Origin: Allobogoriella deserti
Lineage (GTDB): Bacteria; Actinomycetota; Actinomycetes; Actinomycetales; Actinomycetaceae
Length of the DNA: 64,000 nt
Assembly (NCBI RefSeq): GCF_042680605.1
Contig: NZ_JBHUEE010000002.1
Location: 248,001-312,000 of the forward strand
Direction of reading: 5' to 3'
The position numbers were made by a program, and so were the translations under genes. Positions 8,611-16,270 of this stretch are shown here, in pieces. Position 1 is the first letter of the stretch. Each line of letters opens with the position of its first letter. The notes beneath the pieces are model-generated. The model worked only from the letters and a program-made list of their open reading frames with translations, searched no databases and was not told the origin of the DNA.

Positions 8611-9395
8611 AGCACCCACAGCACCACCCGCCCCGCCACGGCCGCCAGGAGGAGCGCCAGCAACACGCGGCGGATCGCCCGGTCCGCCGCGGTGTCGAGA
8701 ACGGCGTACAGCGAGGTGCGTGGACCGGACAACGTGAACCCTCGCGCCTGCAGCGCGAGCGCCTTCTCCTCCACAGACAGCACGGAGGCCAGGATGAGTG
8801 GCACCAACGTGGGCAGGAACGCCCGCACGCGCACGAACCAGTTCGCATCTGTCTCGACACCGCGGGCGCGCTGGGCGTCGAGGATGGTGGTCATCTGTTC
8901 GCGCATCTGGGGGATGAGGTTGAGGGCTGCCACGACGACGTAGGTCACCTTGGGCGAGACCCGCCGGCGTTCGAGTTCGAGCATGAGGCGGCGCCGGGAG
9001 ATGAGTTGGACCGCCAGCACGATGGGCGTGGCGACGCCGAGGATGCGCTGGGCGAACAGCCATCCGCGTTGCATGCCCTCGACGGTGGCATCGAAGATCC
9101 AGACCTCGACCAGCACGCGTTCCCCCGCGATGAAGATCGTCTGCATCAGCACGATGACGACGCTGACAAGCAGGGCTGTCGAGGCCCAGGCGACGGTGAA
9201 GCCGCGCAGCCGACGCCCTGCCACCGCGAGCACGAAGCACACGAGGACGACGCCGAGCACGGACGCGGTGCCGAACATCTGGGAGACGACCGCGAGCACG
9301 ACCGTGCCGACCGCGATCGTCATCGGATTGAGGCTCCGGACACGGTTGTCCTCGCGGACGAGTTCGACACCCGGGGGTGTTGCGGCCGCGGTCAC
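8607..9395 (-). CDS. ecfT: ECF transporter transmembrane component EcfT
   Basis: Encodes 262 residues with several hydrophobic helices and the two Ala-Arg-Gly coupling motifs characteristic of EcfT (AQRARGVET and ALQARGFTLSG), which contact the ATPases. It forms the membrane scaffold between the S component and the ATPase dimer. Start GTG at 9395 overlaps the stop of the S component by four bases, and the stop overlaps the ATPase start. The set S-T-A-A' is therefore one tightly coupled operon. Confidence 0.9.
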   Translation of the reverse strand: MTAAATPPGVELVREDNRVRSLNPMTIAVGTVVLAVVSQMFGTASVLGVVLVCFVLAVAGRRLRGFTVAWASTALLVSVVIVLMQTIFIAGERVLVEVWIFDATVEGMQRGWLFAQRILGVATPIVLAVQLISRRRLMLELERRRVSPKVTYVVVAALNLIPQMREQMTTILDAQRARGVETDANWFVRVRAFLPTLVPLILASVLSVEEKALALQARGFTLSGPRTSLYAVLDTAADRAIRRVLLALLLAAVAGRVVLWVL

Positions 9396-10027
9396 GAACC
9401 GACGGTGCTGCCGCCGCGGGCCTTCCTCCGCGCCGAGACGAAGACCTCACCGTGCGGGAACCGCAGCAGCGCGCGGTCGGAGACGGCGCGCACCACGAGC
9501 ACCGCGATCAGCACGGAGGCGGCCTTGTCGAGCATCTCCCCGACCACGTGGGACGCGAGAACCGACTGGAAGAGGGAGAGCCCGGTGTTCTCGTGGATCA
9601 GTCCGGTGAGGACTGAGACACCGGACGTGGTGAACCCGCCGAAGAGCCACGTGGTGATCGCGGCACTGACGAGGACCGACGCCGCGGCGACGACGAGGAA
9701 TCCGCCGACGGTCCCACCCCAGCCGGTGAACCACCCGCGGCGAGCGAGCACACCGACGACGAGTCCCATCAACCCGGCGAGTCCGGCCCACGGCAACATC
9801 GTCGGATCCCCGACCGAGAGCAGCATCACGCTGAGCACGCCGGTAACCAGACCGATCCACGGCCCGGCGAGCATCGCGACAAGGTAGGTGCCGATCGAGT
9901 CGAGGAACACCCACAGCTGCAGGGTCTTCGCGAGACTGCCCCCGGCGAAGTTGATCGCGATGGCGACCGGGATGAGGAGAATCGCCATGAGGGTGAAGTC
10001 CCGCTTGATCGAGGCTCCGAAACTCAT
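9392..10027 (-). CDS. ECF transporter S (substrate-binding) component
   Basis: Encodes 211 residues, nearly all hydrophobic, with about six membrane segments and a short basic tail. The N-terminal RDFTLMAILLIPVAIAINF and the conserved LDSIGTYLVAMLAGPWIG segment are typical of one group of integral-membrane ECF S components. The substrate cannot be assigned: no riboswitch is recognisable in the 115-base leader and no biosynthetic gene adjoins it. The ATG at 10027 is preceded by AAGGAG. It is the first gene of the S-T-A operon. Confidence 0.82.
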   Translation of the reverse strand: MSFGASIKRDFTLMAILLIPVAIAINFAGGSLAKTLQLWVFLDSIGTYLVAMLAGPWIGLVTGVLSVMLLSVGDPTMLPWAGLAGLMGLVVGVLARRGWFTGWGGTVGGFLVVAAASVLVSAAITTWLFGGFTTSGVSVLTGLIHENTGLSLFQSVLASHVVGEMLDKAASVLIAVLVVRAVSDRALLRFPHGEVFVSARRKARGGSTVGS

Positions 10028-10142
10028 GCGTGCTCCTTGTGGCGAGGGGACGCCGGCACCACCGCCGCCGTCCGGACGTGCGCCACAGTGTCCCGCCGGG
10101 CACGCCCGGGTGTCCAATGCGCCGTGCGCACCGGAGGGCCGG

Positions 10143-10946
10143 TCAGAGGTTGACCTCTACCTCACCGTCCTGGCGTAGCTGGTCCACCAGCTGCTGGGCC
10201 GCCTGGCCCTCCTTCTGGGACCGGAGCTGCTCCTCGAGCTGCGGGCGCGCCTCCTCGAAGCTCGGCGGCTCCTGTCCCTGACCGCCCTGTCCCTGACCGC
10301 CCTGGCCGCCCTGCTGTTGCTGCTGGGCGGACATCTGGTCGTAGAGCTGACGCAGCTCCTGCTCGGTGGGCTCGGTGTCGCCGCCCTCCTCAGCGACGAG
10401 GCGCTCGATCTCGACCTGAGTCTCAACCTCGGACATGACCTCGTCCTCGCTCATGTCCTGCTCCTGCTGCAACCGGTCCAGGAACTCCTGCCGCGAGCCC
10501 GTACCACTTGAGGCGATGATCTCGTCGAGGGTGCTGTCGATCTCGTCCTGGCTCACGTCGTAGTCGCGGCTGTCGGCCTCCTGGACGAGCAGCTCGGTAC
10601 CGACCATGCTCTCCGCGGTCTGCTGCCGTAGCTGCTCCTCGTCCACGGGCTGCCCGGACATCTGGGCCTGCATCTGCGCCTGCTGGAACTGCGCGGTGTA
10701 GGTCTCGACGAAGTCCTCGCGGGCGATCTCCTCGCCGTTGACCACGGCGACGACCTGGGGGATGCCGTCGAGGTTCGGCTCGGGCATCTCAGGCTGACCA
10801 CCCTGGCCGCCGTCACCCTGGCCCTGCTGGCCCTGCTGCCCCTGTTGCTGGTCGGGCGGGGCTCCGGCGTCGTCGCTGTCACCGCATCCGGCGATACCGA
10901 ACACCACGACGGCGGCAGCCGCGGCGCTCACGAGGGTCCTGCGCAT
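10143..10946 (-). CDS. SurA N-terminal domain lipoprotein
   Basis: Encodes 267 residues from MRRTLVSAAAAAVVVFGIAGC, a lipoprotein signal peptide with lipobox GIAGC. A low-complexity Gln/Gly stretch (about 26-50) precedes VVAVVNGEEIAREDF and a long helical SurA_N-like chaperone domain with acid-rich helices; a second Gln/Gly tract sits near 215-230. No PPIase active site is evident. It likely acts outside the membrane in folding of exported proteins. It is a paralogue of the smaller lipoprotein at 6138-6716, with the ECF operon between them. mfd lies 63 bases upstream on the same strand. Confidence 0.85.
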   Translation of the reverse strand: MRRTLVSAAAAAVVVFGIAGCGDSDDAGAPPDQQQGQQGQQGQGDGGQGGQPEMPEPNLDGIPQVVAVVNGEEIAREDFVETYTAQFQQAQMQAQMSGQPVDEEQLRQQTAESMVGTELLVQEADSRDYDVSQDEIDSTLDEIIASSGTGSRQEFLDRLQQEQDMSEDEVMSEVETQVEIERLVAEEGGDTEPTEQELRQLYDQMSAQQQQQGGQGGQGQGGQGQEPPSFEEARPQLEEQLRSQKEGQAAQQLVDQLRQDGEVEVNL

Positions 10947-11009
10947 GTGAGGCTCCTTGTCGACGAAACAGCCCACGCTACCCGCCGCCGCCGAGCGGCG
11001 CGTGCACGG

Positions 11010-14000
11010 TCAACTCGTCCCGGCGGCGGCCTTCTCACCGGCGGCGGCCGCCGCCGCCACCGACGCACCGAAGACGGCGTCGATGAGCTCACCGACCCAG
11101 TCCAGCAACGCCGCGTCCTTGAGCGGTTTGCCTCCGATGCGCGCCGTCGTCGGGAACGGCACCAGCGCGGCTCGCACCGCGGGCTTGAGCACTGTCTGCG
11201 GGTACAGGCGCTTGAGCCGCAGCTGGGCCGACTCCGGCAGCTCCACCGGCGCGAAACGGACGTACCGCCCCTGCCCGGTGATCTCCGCCAGACCGACCTC
11301 GCGGGCCTTCTCCCGCAGCGCGGAGACAGTGAACAGCCGTTCCACCGACTCCGGCACAGGCCCGTACCGGTCGGCGAGCTCGTCACGGAGCTTGTCGCGA
11401 TCCTCGTCACTGTTCGCGGCCGAGATCTTCGCGTACGCCTCGAGGCGGAGGCGCTCGTGGGAGATGTAGTCGTGCGGGACGTGCGCGTCGACCGGGAGCT
11501 CGACCTTGACGTCGGCCTTCTCCTGTTCCTTCTCGCCGCGGAACTCGGCCACGGCGTCGGAGACCATCCGCACGTACAGGTCGAACCCGACGCCGGCGAT
11601 GTGCCCGGACTGCTCACCCCCGAGCAGGTTGCCCGCACCGCGGATCTCCAGATCTTTCATGGCTACCTGGGTGCCGGCACCGAGCTCGGTGTGCGAGGCG
11701 ATGGTCGCGAGCCGGTCGTGTGCGGTCTCGGTCAGCGGCCGCTCGGGCGGGTAGAGGAAGTACGCGTACGCCCGCTCCCGGCCCCGGCCCACGCGGCCGC
11801 GCAGCTGGTGTGCCTGGGACAGGCCGAGCTGGTCCGCCCGCTCGACGATGAGGGTGTTGGCGTTGGAGATGTCCAGTCCGGTCTCGACGATGGTGGTGCA
11901 GACCAGCACGTCGAACTCCTTGTTCCAGAAGTCCTGGATCACCTTCTCGAGCTGGTGCTCGTTCATCTTCCCGTGCGCCACGGCCACGCGCGCCTCGGGC
12001 ACCAGCTCGGCCAGCCGGGCAGCGGCCTTGGAGATGGAAGAGACCCGGTTGTGCACGTAGAAGACCTGGCCGTCGCGCAGCAGCTCCCGGCGGATGGCCG
12101 CCGCAACCTGCTTCTCCTCGTACGCGCCCACGTAGGTCAGCACCGGGTGGCGTTCCTCGGGCGGGGTGGCGAGGGTGGACATCTCGCGGATGCCGGTGAT
12201 TGCCATCTCCAGGGTCCGTGGGATCGGCGTGGCGGACATGGCCAGGACGTCCACGTTGGTCCGCAGCTGCTTGAGCGTCTCCTTGTGCTCGACGCCGAAG
12301 CGCTGCTCCTCGTCGATGATCACCAGCCCCAGGTCCTTGAAACGCACCTCGCCGGTGAGCAGCCGGTGGGTACCGATGACGACGTCGACCTCGCCCTTCC
12401 GCACGCCTTCGCGCACCCGCTGAGCCTCGGCGTCGGTCTGGAAGCGGGACAGCGACTTCACGGTGACCGGGAAGCCGGCGTACCGCTCGGAGAAGGTGTC
12501 GAAGTGCTGCTGGACCAGCAAGGTGGTGGGCACCAGGACGGCCACCTGCTTGCCGTCCTGGACGGCCTTGAACGCGGCCCGGATAGCGATCTCGGTCTTG
12601 CCGTACCCGACGTCACCGCTGAGCAGCCGGTCCATCGGGTGCGACTTCTCCATGTCCGCCTTGACCTCGTCGATGGTGACCACCTGGTCGGGGGTCTCCA
12701 TGTACGGGAAGGCGTCCTCGAGTTCGCGCTGCCACGGGGTGTCCGGCGAGAAGGCGTGCCCCTCGGTGGACATGCGCGCCGCGTACAGCCGGATGAGCTC
12801 CGCCGCGATCTTCTTGACGGCCTTCTTCGCCGACGCCTTGGTCTTCGCCCAGTCCGCACCGCCCATCTTGGACAGGGTCGGCGCCTCGCCGCCGGTGTAC
12901 TTGGTGACCTGGTCGAGGGAGTCGGTGGGGACGAAGAGACGGTCGCCGGGTTGGCCCCGCTTGGAGGCGGCGTACTCGATGACGAGGTATTCGCGGCTGG
13001 TCGCGTCGGCCCCGGTGCCGACGGTCCGTTTGACCAGCTCGACGAACCGGCCGACGCCGTGCTGCTCGTGCACCACGTAGTCGCCCGCCCGCAGCGCGAG
13101 CGGGTCGACGACGTTGCGACGCCGGGAGGGCATCTTCCGCATGTCGCGGGTGGAGGTGCCCGCCCGTCCGGTGATGTCCGACTCGGTGATCAGGGCCAGC
13201 TGCAGGTCCGGCGCGACGAAGCTGCGACCGGTGGCCGCCGTCGTCACCAGCACGACCGATGCCGGTGGTTCCTCGTCGACCTCGTCCACGAGGCGGGCGG
13301 GCACGTCCGCGGCAGCGAGCTGCTCGGTCATCCGCCGGGCCGGCCCGGGCCCCTCGGTGGTGAGCACCAGACGCCAGCCCTGCCGGACGAGATCGGCGAG
13401 GTCACGCAGCGCCTTCTCGACGTCTCCGGCGTATCGCTCCACATCCCGGGCACCGACCGTGAGGGCGCCAGTCCCGCTCTCGTCGGCGAGCTCGGCGTCA
13501 GCAGGCAGCGCGGAGAACGACCACCACCCGAGGTTGCGGCTCAGGGCGAGGGCGCGGGCCTCGGCGAGGTCGGCGAAGGATGCGGCGCGCAGGTCCAGGG
13601 GTGTCTCGCCGCCCTGCGAGGCGGAGGCCCAGGCGGCGGCGAGGAACTCCTCGGTCGTGGCAACGAGGTCGTGGGCCCGCCGGCGAATGCGTTCCGGGTC
13701 CGACAGGACGACGAGGCTGCCGTCCGGGACCAGATCGAGCACCGGCTGCATCCCATCCGCCAGGACCGGCGCGAGAGACTCCATGCCCTCCACCGCGATG
13801 CCCTCGGCGAGCTTCTCGAGCATGTCGCGCGCGCCGGGGAGCTCGTCCGCCAGCGAGCGCGCCCGGGCGCGGACACCGGAGTCCAGGAGGAGCTCGCGGC
13901 ACGGCGGTGCCCACAGATCCTCGACGGTCTCGAGCGAACGTTGGTCGGCGACCGAGAAGGCGCGGATCTCGTCGATCTCGTCACCGAAGAACTCCAGGCG

Positions 14001-14600
14001 CAGTGGGTGGTCCTCGGTGGGCGGGAAGACGTCGAGGATACCGCCGCGGACGGCGAACTCGCCGCGCCGCTCGACCATGTCCACGCGCGTGTAGGCGGCG
14101 GCAGCGAGGTCGGCGGTGAGCTGCTCGAGGTCCCGCTCCTCACCAACGCGCGCCGAGACAGGCTCGAGATCACCGAGGCCGGTGACCACAGGCTGCAGGA
14201 GGGCCCGTACCGGCATGACCAGGACGCGAATCGGTCCGGTACGGGTGCCCTCCGCGCCGGGATGGCGCAACCGCCGCAGCACCGCCAACCGCTTGGCGAC
14301 GGTGTCGCTGCGGGGTGAGAGCCGCTCGTGCGGAAGGGTCTCCCAGGCCGGGAAGACCGCGATGTCGTGGGTGGGCAGGACATTGCTCAGCGCCGCTGCG
14401 GCCTCGTCGGCCTCGCGCCCCGTCGCGGTGACGACGACGACGGGACGATGGTCGGCGACGGCGGCGGCCAGCGGGGCGCGCACCCCGACGGCGGCACTGA
14501 CGTGCAGCAGCGGAGTGGGCACGGTCTCGCGGGAGTGCCGGACGGCGTCGGCGACCGCCGGATCGCGGCGCAGCAGCGGGAGGAGTCCGGAGAGCTTCAT
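11010..14600 (-). CDS. mfd: Transcription-repair coupling factor Mfd
   Basis: Encodes 1196 residues. In order: UvrB-like N-terminal module, the RNA polymerase-interaction domain beginning GDYVVHEQHGVGRF, a RecG-like helicase with Walker A GDVGYGKTE and Walker B LGLVIIDEEQRFG, helicase motifs including SATPIPRT and RVGRGRERAYAY, and a C-terminal TRCF domain. Mfd displaces stalled RNA polymerase and recruits UvrA to lesions. The frame extends upstream, but MKLSGLLPLLRRD from the ATG at 14600 is the family N-terminus. The C-terminus ends in an Ala-rich tail. Intact throughout. Confidence 0.97.
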   Translation of the reverse strand: MKLSGLLPLLRRDPAVADAVRHSRETVPTPLLHVSAAVGVRAPLAAAVADHRPVVVVTATGREADEAAAALSNVLPTHDIAVFPAWETLPHERLSPRSDTVAKRLAVLRRLRHPGAEGTRTGPIRVLVMPVRALLQPVVTGLGDLEPVSARVGEERDLEQLTADLAAAAYTRVDMVERRGEFAVRGGILDVFPPTEDHPLRLEFFGDEIDEIRAFSVADQRSLETVEDLWAPPCRELLLDSGVRARARSLADELPGARDMLEKLAEGIAVEGMESLAPVLADGMQPVLDLVPDGSLVVLSDPERIRRRAHDLVATTEEFLAAAWASASQGGETPLDLRAASFADLAEARALALSRNLGWWSFSALPADAELADESGTGALTVGARDVERYAGDVEKALRDLADLVRQGWRLVLTTEGPGPARRMTEQLAAADVPARLVDEVDEEPPASVVLVTTAATGRSFVAPDLQLALITESDITGRAGTSTRDMRKMPSRRRNVVDPLALRAGDYVVHEQHGVGRFVELVKRTVGTGADATSREYLVIEYAASKRGQPGDRLFVPTDSLDQVTKYTGGEAPTLSKMGGADWAKTKASAKKAVKKIAAELIRLYAARMSTEGHAFSPDTPWQRELEDAFPYMETPDQVVTIDEVKADMEKSHPMDRLLSGDVGYGKTEIAIRAAFKAVQDGKQVAVLVPTTLLVQQHFDTFSERYAGFPVTVKSLSRFQTDAEAQRVREGVRKGEVDVVIGTHRLLTGEVRFKDLGLVIIDEEQRFGVEHKETLKQLRTNVDVLAMSATPIPRTLEMAITGIREMSTLATPPEERHPVLTYVGAYEEKQVAAAIRRELLRDGQVFYVHNRVSSISKAAARLAELVPEARVAVAHGKMNEHQLEKVIQDFWNKEFDVLVCTTIVETGLDISNANTLIVERADQLGLSQAHQLRGRVGRGRERAYAYFLYPPERPLTETAHDRLATIASHTELGAGTQVAMKDLEIRGAGNLLGGEQSGHIAGVGFDLYVRMVSDAVAEFRGEKEQEKADVKVELPVDAHVPHDYISHERLRLEAYAKISAANSDEDRDKLRDELADRYGPVPESVERLFTVSALREKAREVGLAEITGQGRYVRFAPVELPESAQLRLKRLYPQTVLKPAVRAALVPFPTTARIGGKPLKDAALLDWVGELIDAVFGASVAAAAAAGEKAAAGTS

Positions 14601-14736
14601 GAGTCCTTCGCGGGATGGGCGAGTCGGGCGCGTACCAGCCCGGGCTGGGCAGCACGTCAGCCCCGCATCCGGATGGATACGGGGTCCGGTGGACCAGCTT
14701 ACGGCCCGATGGTGGCAACGCGCGGGCCGGTCTGCC

Positions 14737-14866
14737 TCATTCCGTCCGGGTCTGCCGCAGGCTCTCGATGATGCGGGCGAAGTCCTCCCTACCGCCCGTC
14801 GGCGATCAGGGCGGACGTGAGGGCGCCGCCCATGGCACCCAGGCCGAGCATGCTGATCTCGCTCAT
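14737..14866 (-). pseudogene. Collapsed paralogue of the adjacent imine-reductase-like oxidoreductase
   Basis: From ATG at 14866, which overlaps the upstream oxidoreductase stop as ATGA, the frame reads SEISMLGLGAMGGALTSALI, the Rossmann GxGxMG start of the same family, then meets a TAG after 24 codons. One frame over, GREDFARIIESLRQTRTE and a TGA follow, matching the family C-terminus (compare DNFTRIIDGIRAPR in the neighbour). About 240 internal residues are missing. The segment is 130 bases, not a multiple of three. This is what remains of a second tandem copy after internal deletion. Confidence 0.75.
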
Positions 14867-15750
14867 CGTGGCGCCCGGATGCCGTCGATGATCCGGGTGA
14901 AGTTGTCTCCTCCCCGACCGTCATCGAGGACCCGGTGGTAGTGGCCCTGGACGGCCCGGGGCAGGGTGAGATCGATGCCCGCGGCCTCGCTCGCCGCGAC
15001 GATGTGATCGGCGGTGGCGCCCATCATGCGTGCCGTGCTCAGATCCCCGGGATGCTCGCCGGCGTCGATGAGTGCACCGAGGTCGTCCTCTCCGGCGGCC
15101 AGCATGCCGGGCACCCCGGTGATCGTCGGCATGACCTCGGGGAGGAAGTCGCGGGCCGGGATGCCGGCGGAGCCGACCAGCGCCGTGGCGTGCATGAGCG
15201 CGGACAGGGTGGTGAGGAAGACGTCGAGGTGGGCCTGGTACATGAGCTGGGCGAGGCCAGGGTCCTCTCCCAGGTACCGCGGCACGCCGAGGCGGCCGAG
15301 CGTGCCGCGGTGCCTCTCGAACCCCTCGCTCGGGCCGCTGTAGTAGACGAGGGACGGGTCGGTGCCGACCATCGGCGCGGGAACCATGATCCCGCCCGTG
15401 AGGAACCTCGCGCCGTGGCCGGCGGCCCGGTCGGCGGCCTCACGCGTGCGATCCGGGGTGTCGGAACTGAGGTTGACGAGGGTTCGTCCGGCAAGTTCGC
15501 CCTCGACCCCGGCCAGGATCTCCTCCATCGCGCGGTAGTCGGTGAGGCTGAGGATCACGAGTTCGCTCGCGCGCAGGGCGTCGGCCGGCGTGGCGGCGCG
15601 GAGGGCGCCGTCGGCGACAACGCCGTCGGTGCGGCTCGGTGTGCGGTTCCAGACGGTCACGCGGTGGCCCGCGGCCAGCAGCGTACGGGCCATGGCCTGG
15701 CCCATGGGGCCGAGGCCGATGACGGTGACCGGTTCGAGTGCAGTCGGCAC
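14863..15750 (-). CDS. NAD(P)-dependent oxidoreductase, imine reductase/HIBADH-like
   Basis: Encodes 295 residues. The N-terminal Rossmann fold has VTVIGLGPMGQAMARTLLAAG and an NADP-type Arg after beta-2 (VWNRTPSR). The middle GGIMVPAPMVGTDPSLVYYSG and the helical C-terminal domain match imine reductase/reductive aminase-like proteins rather than classical hydroxyisobutyrate dehydrogenase, since the catalytic lysine region is not conserved. The GTG at 15750 gives the expected N-terminus. It is divergent from an HxlR regulator, which probably controls it. The natural substrate is unknown. Confidence 0.82.
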   Translation of the reverse strand: MPTALEPVTVIGLGPMGQAMARTLLAAGHRVTVWNRTPSRTDGVVADGALRAATPADALRASELVILSLTDYRAMEEILAGVEGELAGRTLVNLSSDTPDRTREAADRAAGHGARFLTGGIMVPAPMVGTDPSLVYYSGPSEGFERHRGTLGRLGVPRYLGEDPGLAQLMYQAHLDVFLTTLSALMHATALVGSAGIPARDFLPEVMPTITGVPGMLAAGEDDLGALIDAGEHPGDLSTARMMGATADHIVAASEAAGIDLTLPRAVQGHYHRVLDDGRGGDNFTRIIDGIRAPR

Positions 15751-15812
15751 GGGTGCTCCTGAGGTACTCGGTGGTGGCCATGACCATGGTGAGTCGCTAC
15801 CGTCCGGCGCGG

Positions 15813-15853
15813 AAGTACGTACCATTTTCTCTGGTACTTACCCGTGAGTAAGT
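15813..15853. promoter_or_regulatory. Overlapping inverted repeats, probable HxlR operator
   Basis: AGTAC (15814-15818) pairs with GTACT (15834-15838), GTACC (15819-15823) with GGTAC (15833-15837), and ACTTAC (15836-15841) with GTAAGT (15848-15853). The last contains TACT-N8-AGTA, close to the TACT-N7-AGTA sites described for DUF24/HxlR regulators such as YodB. It lies between the divergent oxidoreductase and hxlR genes, 13 bases before the hxlR start. Confidence 0.65.
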
Positions 15854-15865
15854 GGGAGGGCGAGC

Positions 15866-16246
15866 ATGACGACGACGCCGCGCTGCGGCCCGTACATCTG
15901 CGGGATCGACGCCGCGATGGATGTGGTGAGCGGTAAGTGGAAGGGTCTGATCCTCTGGGAGCTCGCCGAGCACGAGGTGCGGCGTTTCGCGGAGCTCCGA
16001 CGGGGCCTTCCCGGGGTGAGCGAGAAGATGCTCACCCAGCACCTGCGCGAGATGGAGCAGGACGGGCTCGTCCACCGCGAGGTCTACGCGGAGGTCCCGC
16101 CGCGGGTCGAGTACTCCCTCACCGAGCACGGCCGCTCACTGAATGAGGCTCTCGCCCCGCTCGGGGACTGGGGCCGCGAGCGGATCCGCCGCGAGCGGGC
16201 CGACCTGGTCGACCACGCCGACGCCGAGGCGATGCCGCGGCCGTAG
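15866..16246 (+). CDS. HxlR-family (DUF24) transcriptional regulator
   Basis: Encodes 126 residues, nearly all one winged-helix HxlR domain. CGIDAAMDVVSGKWKGLILWEL is the family N-terminus with the redox-type Cys near position 12; the recognition region is VSEKMLTQHLREMEQDGLV and the wing is VPPRVEYSLTEHG. HxlR proteins sense electrophiles, quinones or aldehydes and repress adjacent oxidoreductases. A GGAGG ribosome site precedes the ATG. The inverted repeats just upstream suggest control of itself and of the divergent oxidoreductase. Confidence 0.92.
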   Translation: MTTTPRCGPYICGIDAAMDVVSGKWKGLILWELAEHEVRRFAELRRGLPGVSEKMLTQHLREMEQDGLVHREVYAEVPPRVEYSLTEHGRSLNEALAPLGDWGRERIRRERADLVDHADAEAMPRP

Positions 16247-16270
16247 TCCCGGCCGTGGGTCGGAACGACG

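Noticed and set aside
10028..10142. Vitamin riboswitch (TPP, cobalamin or similar) before the ECF S component
   Set aside because: No conserved core of a known riboswitch is visible in the 115 bases.
10845..14318. Long open frame on the + strand opposite mfd (over 1100 codons)
   Set aside because: It is the antisense shadow of a GC-rich gene; the translation is Arg/Gly/Asp-rich with no motif, while mfd on the minus strand has all its domains.
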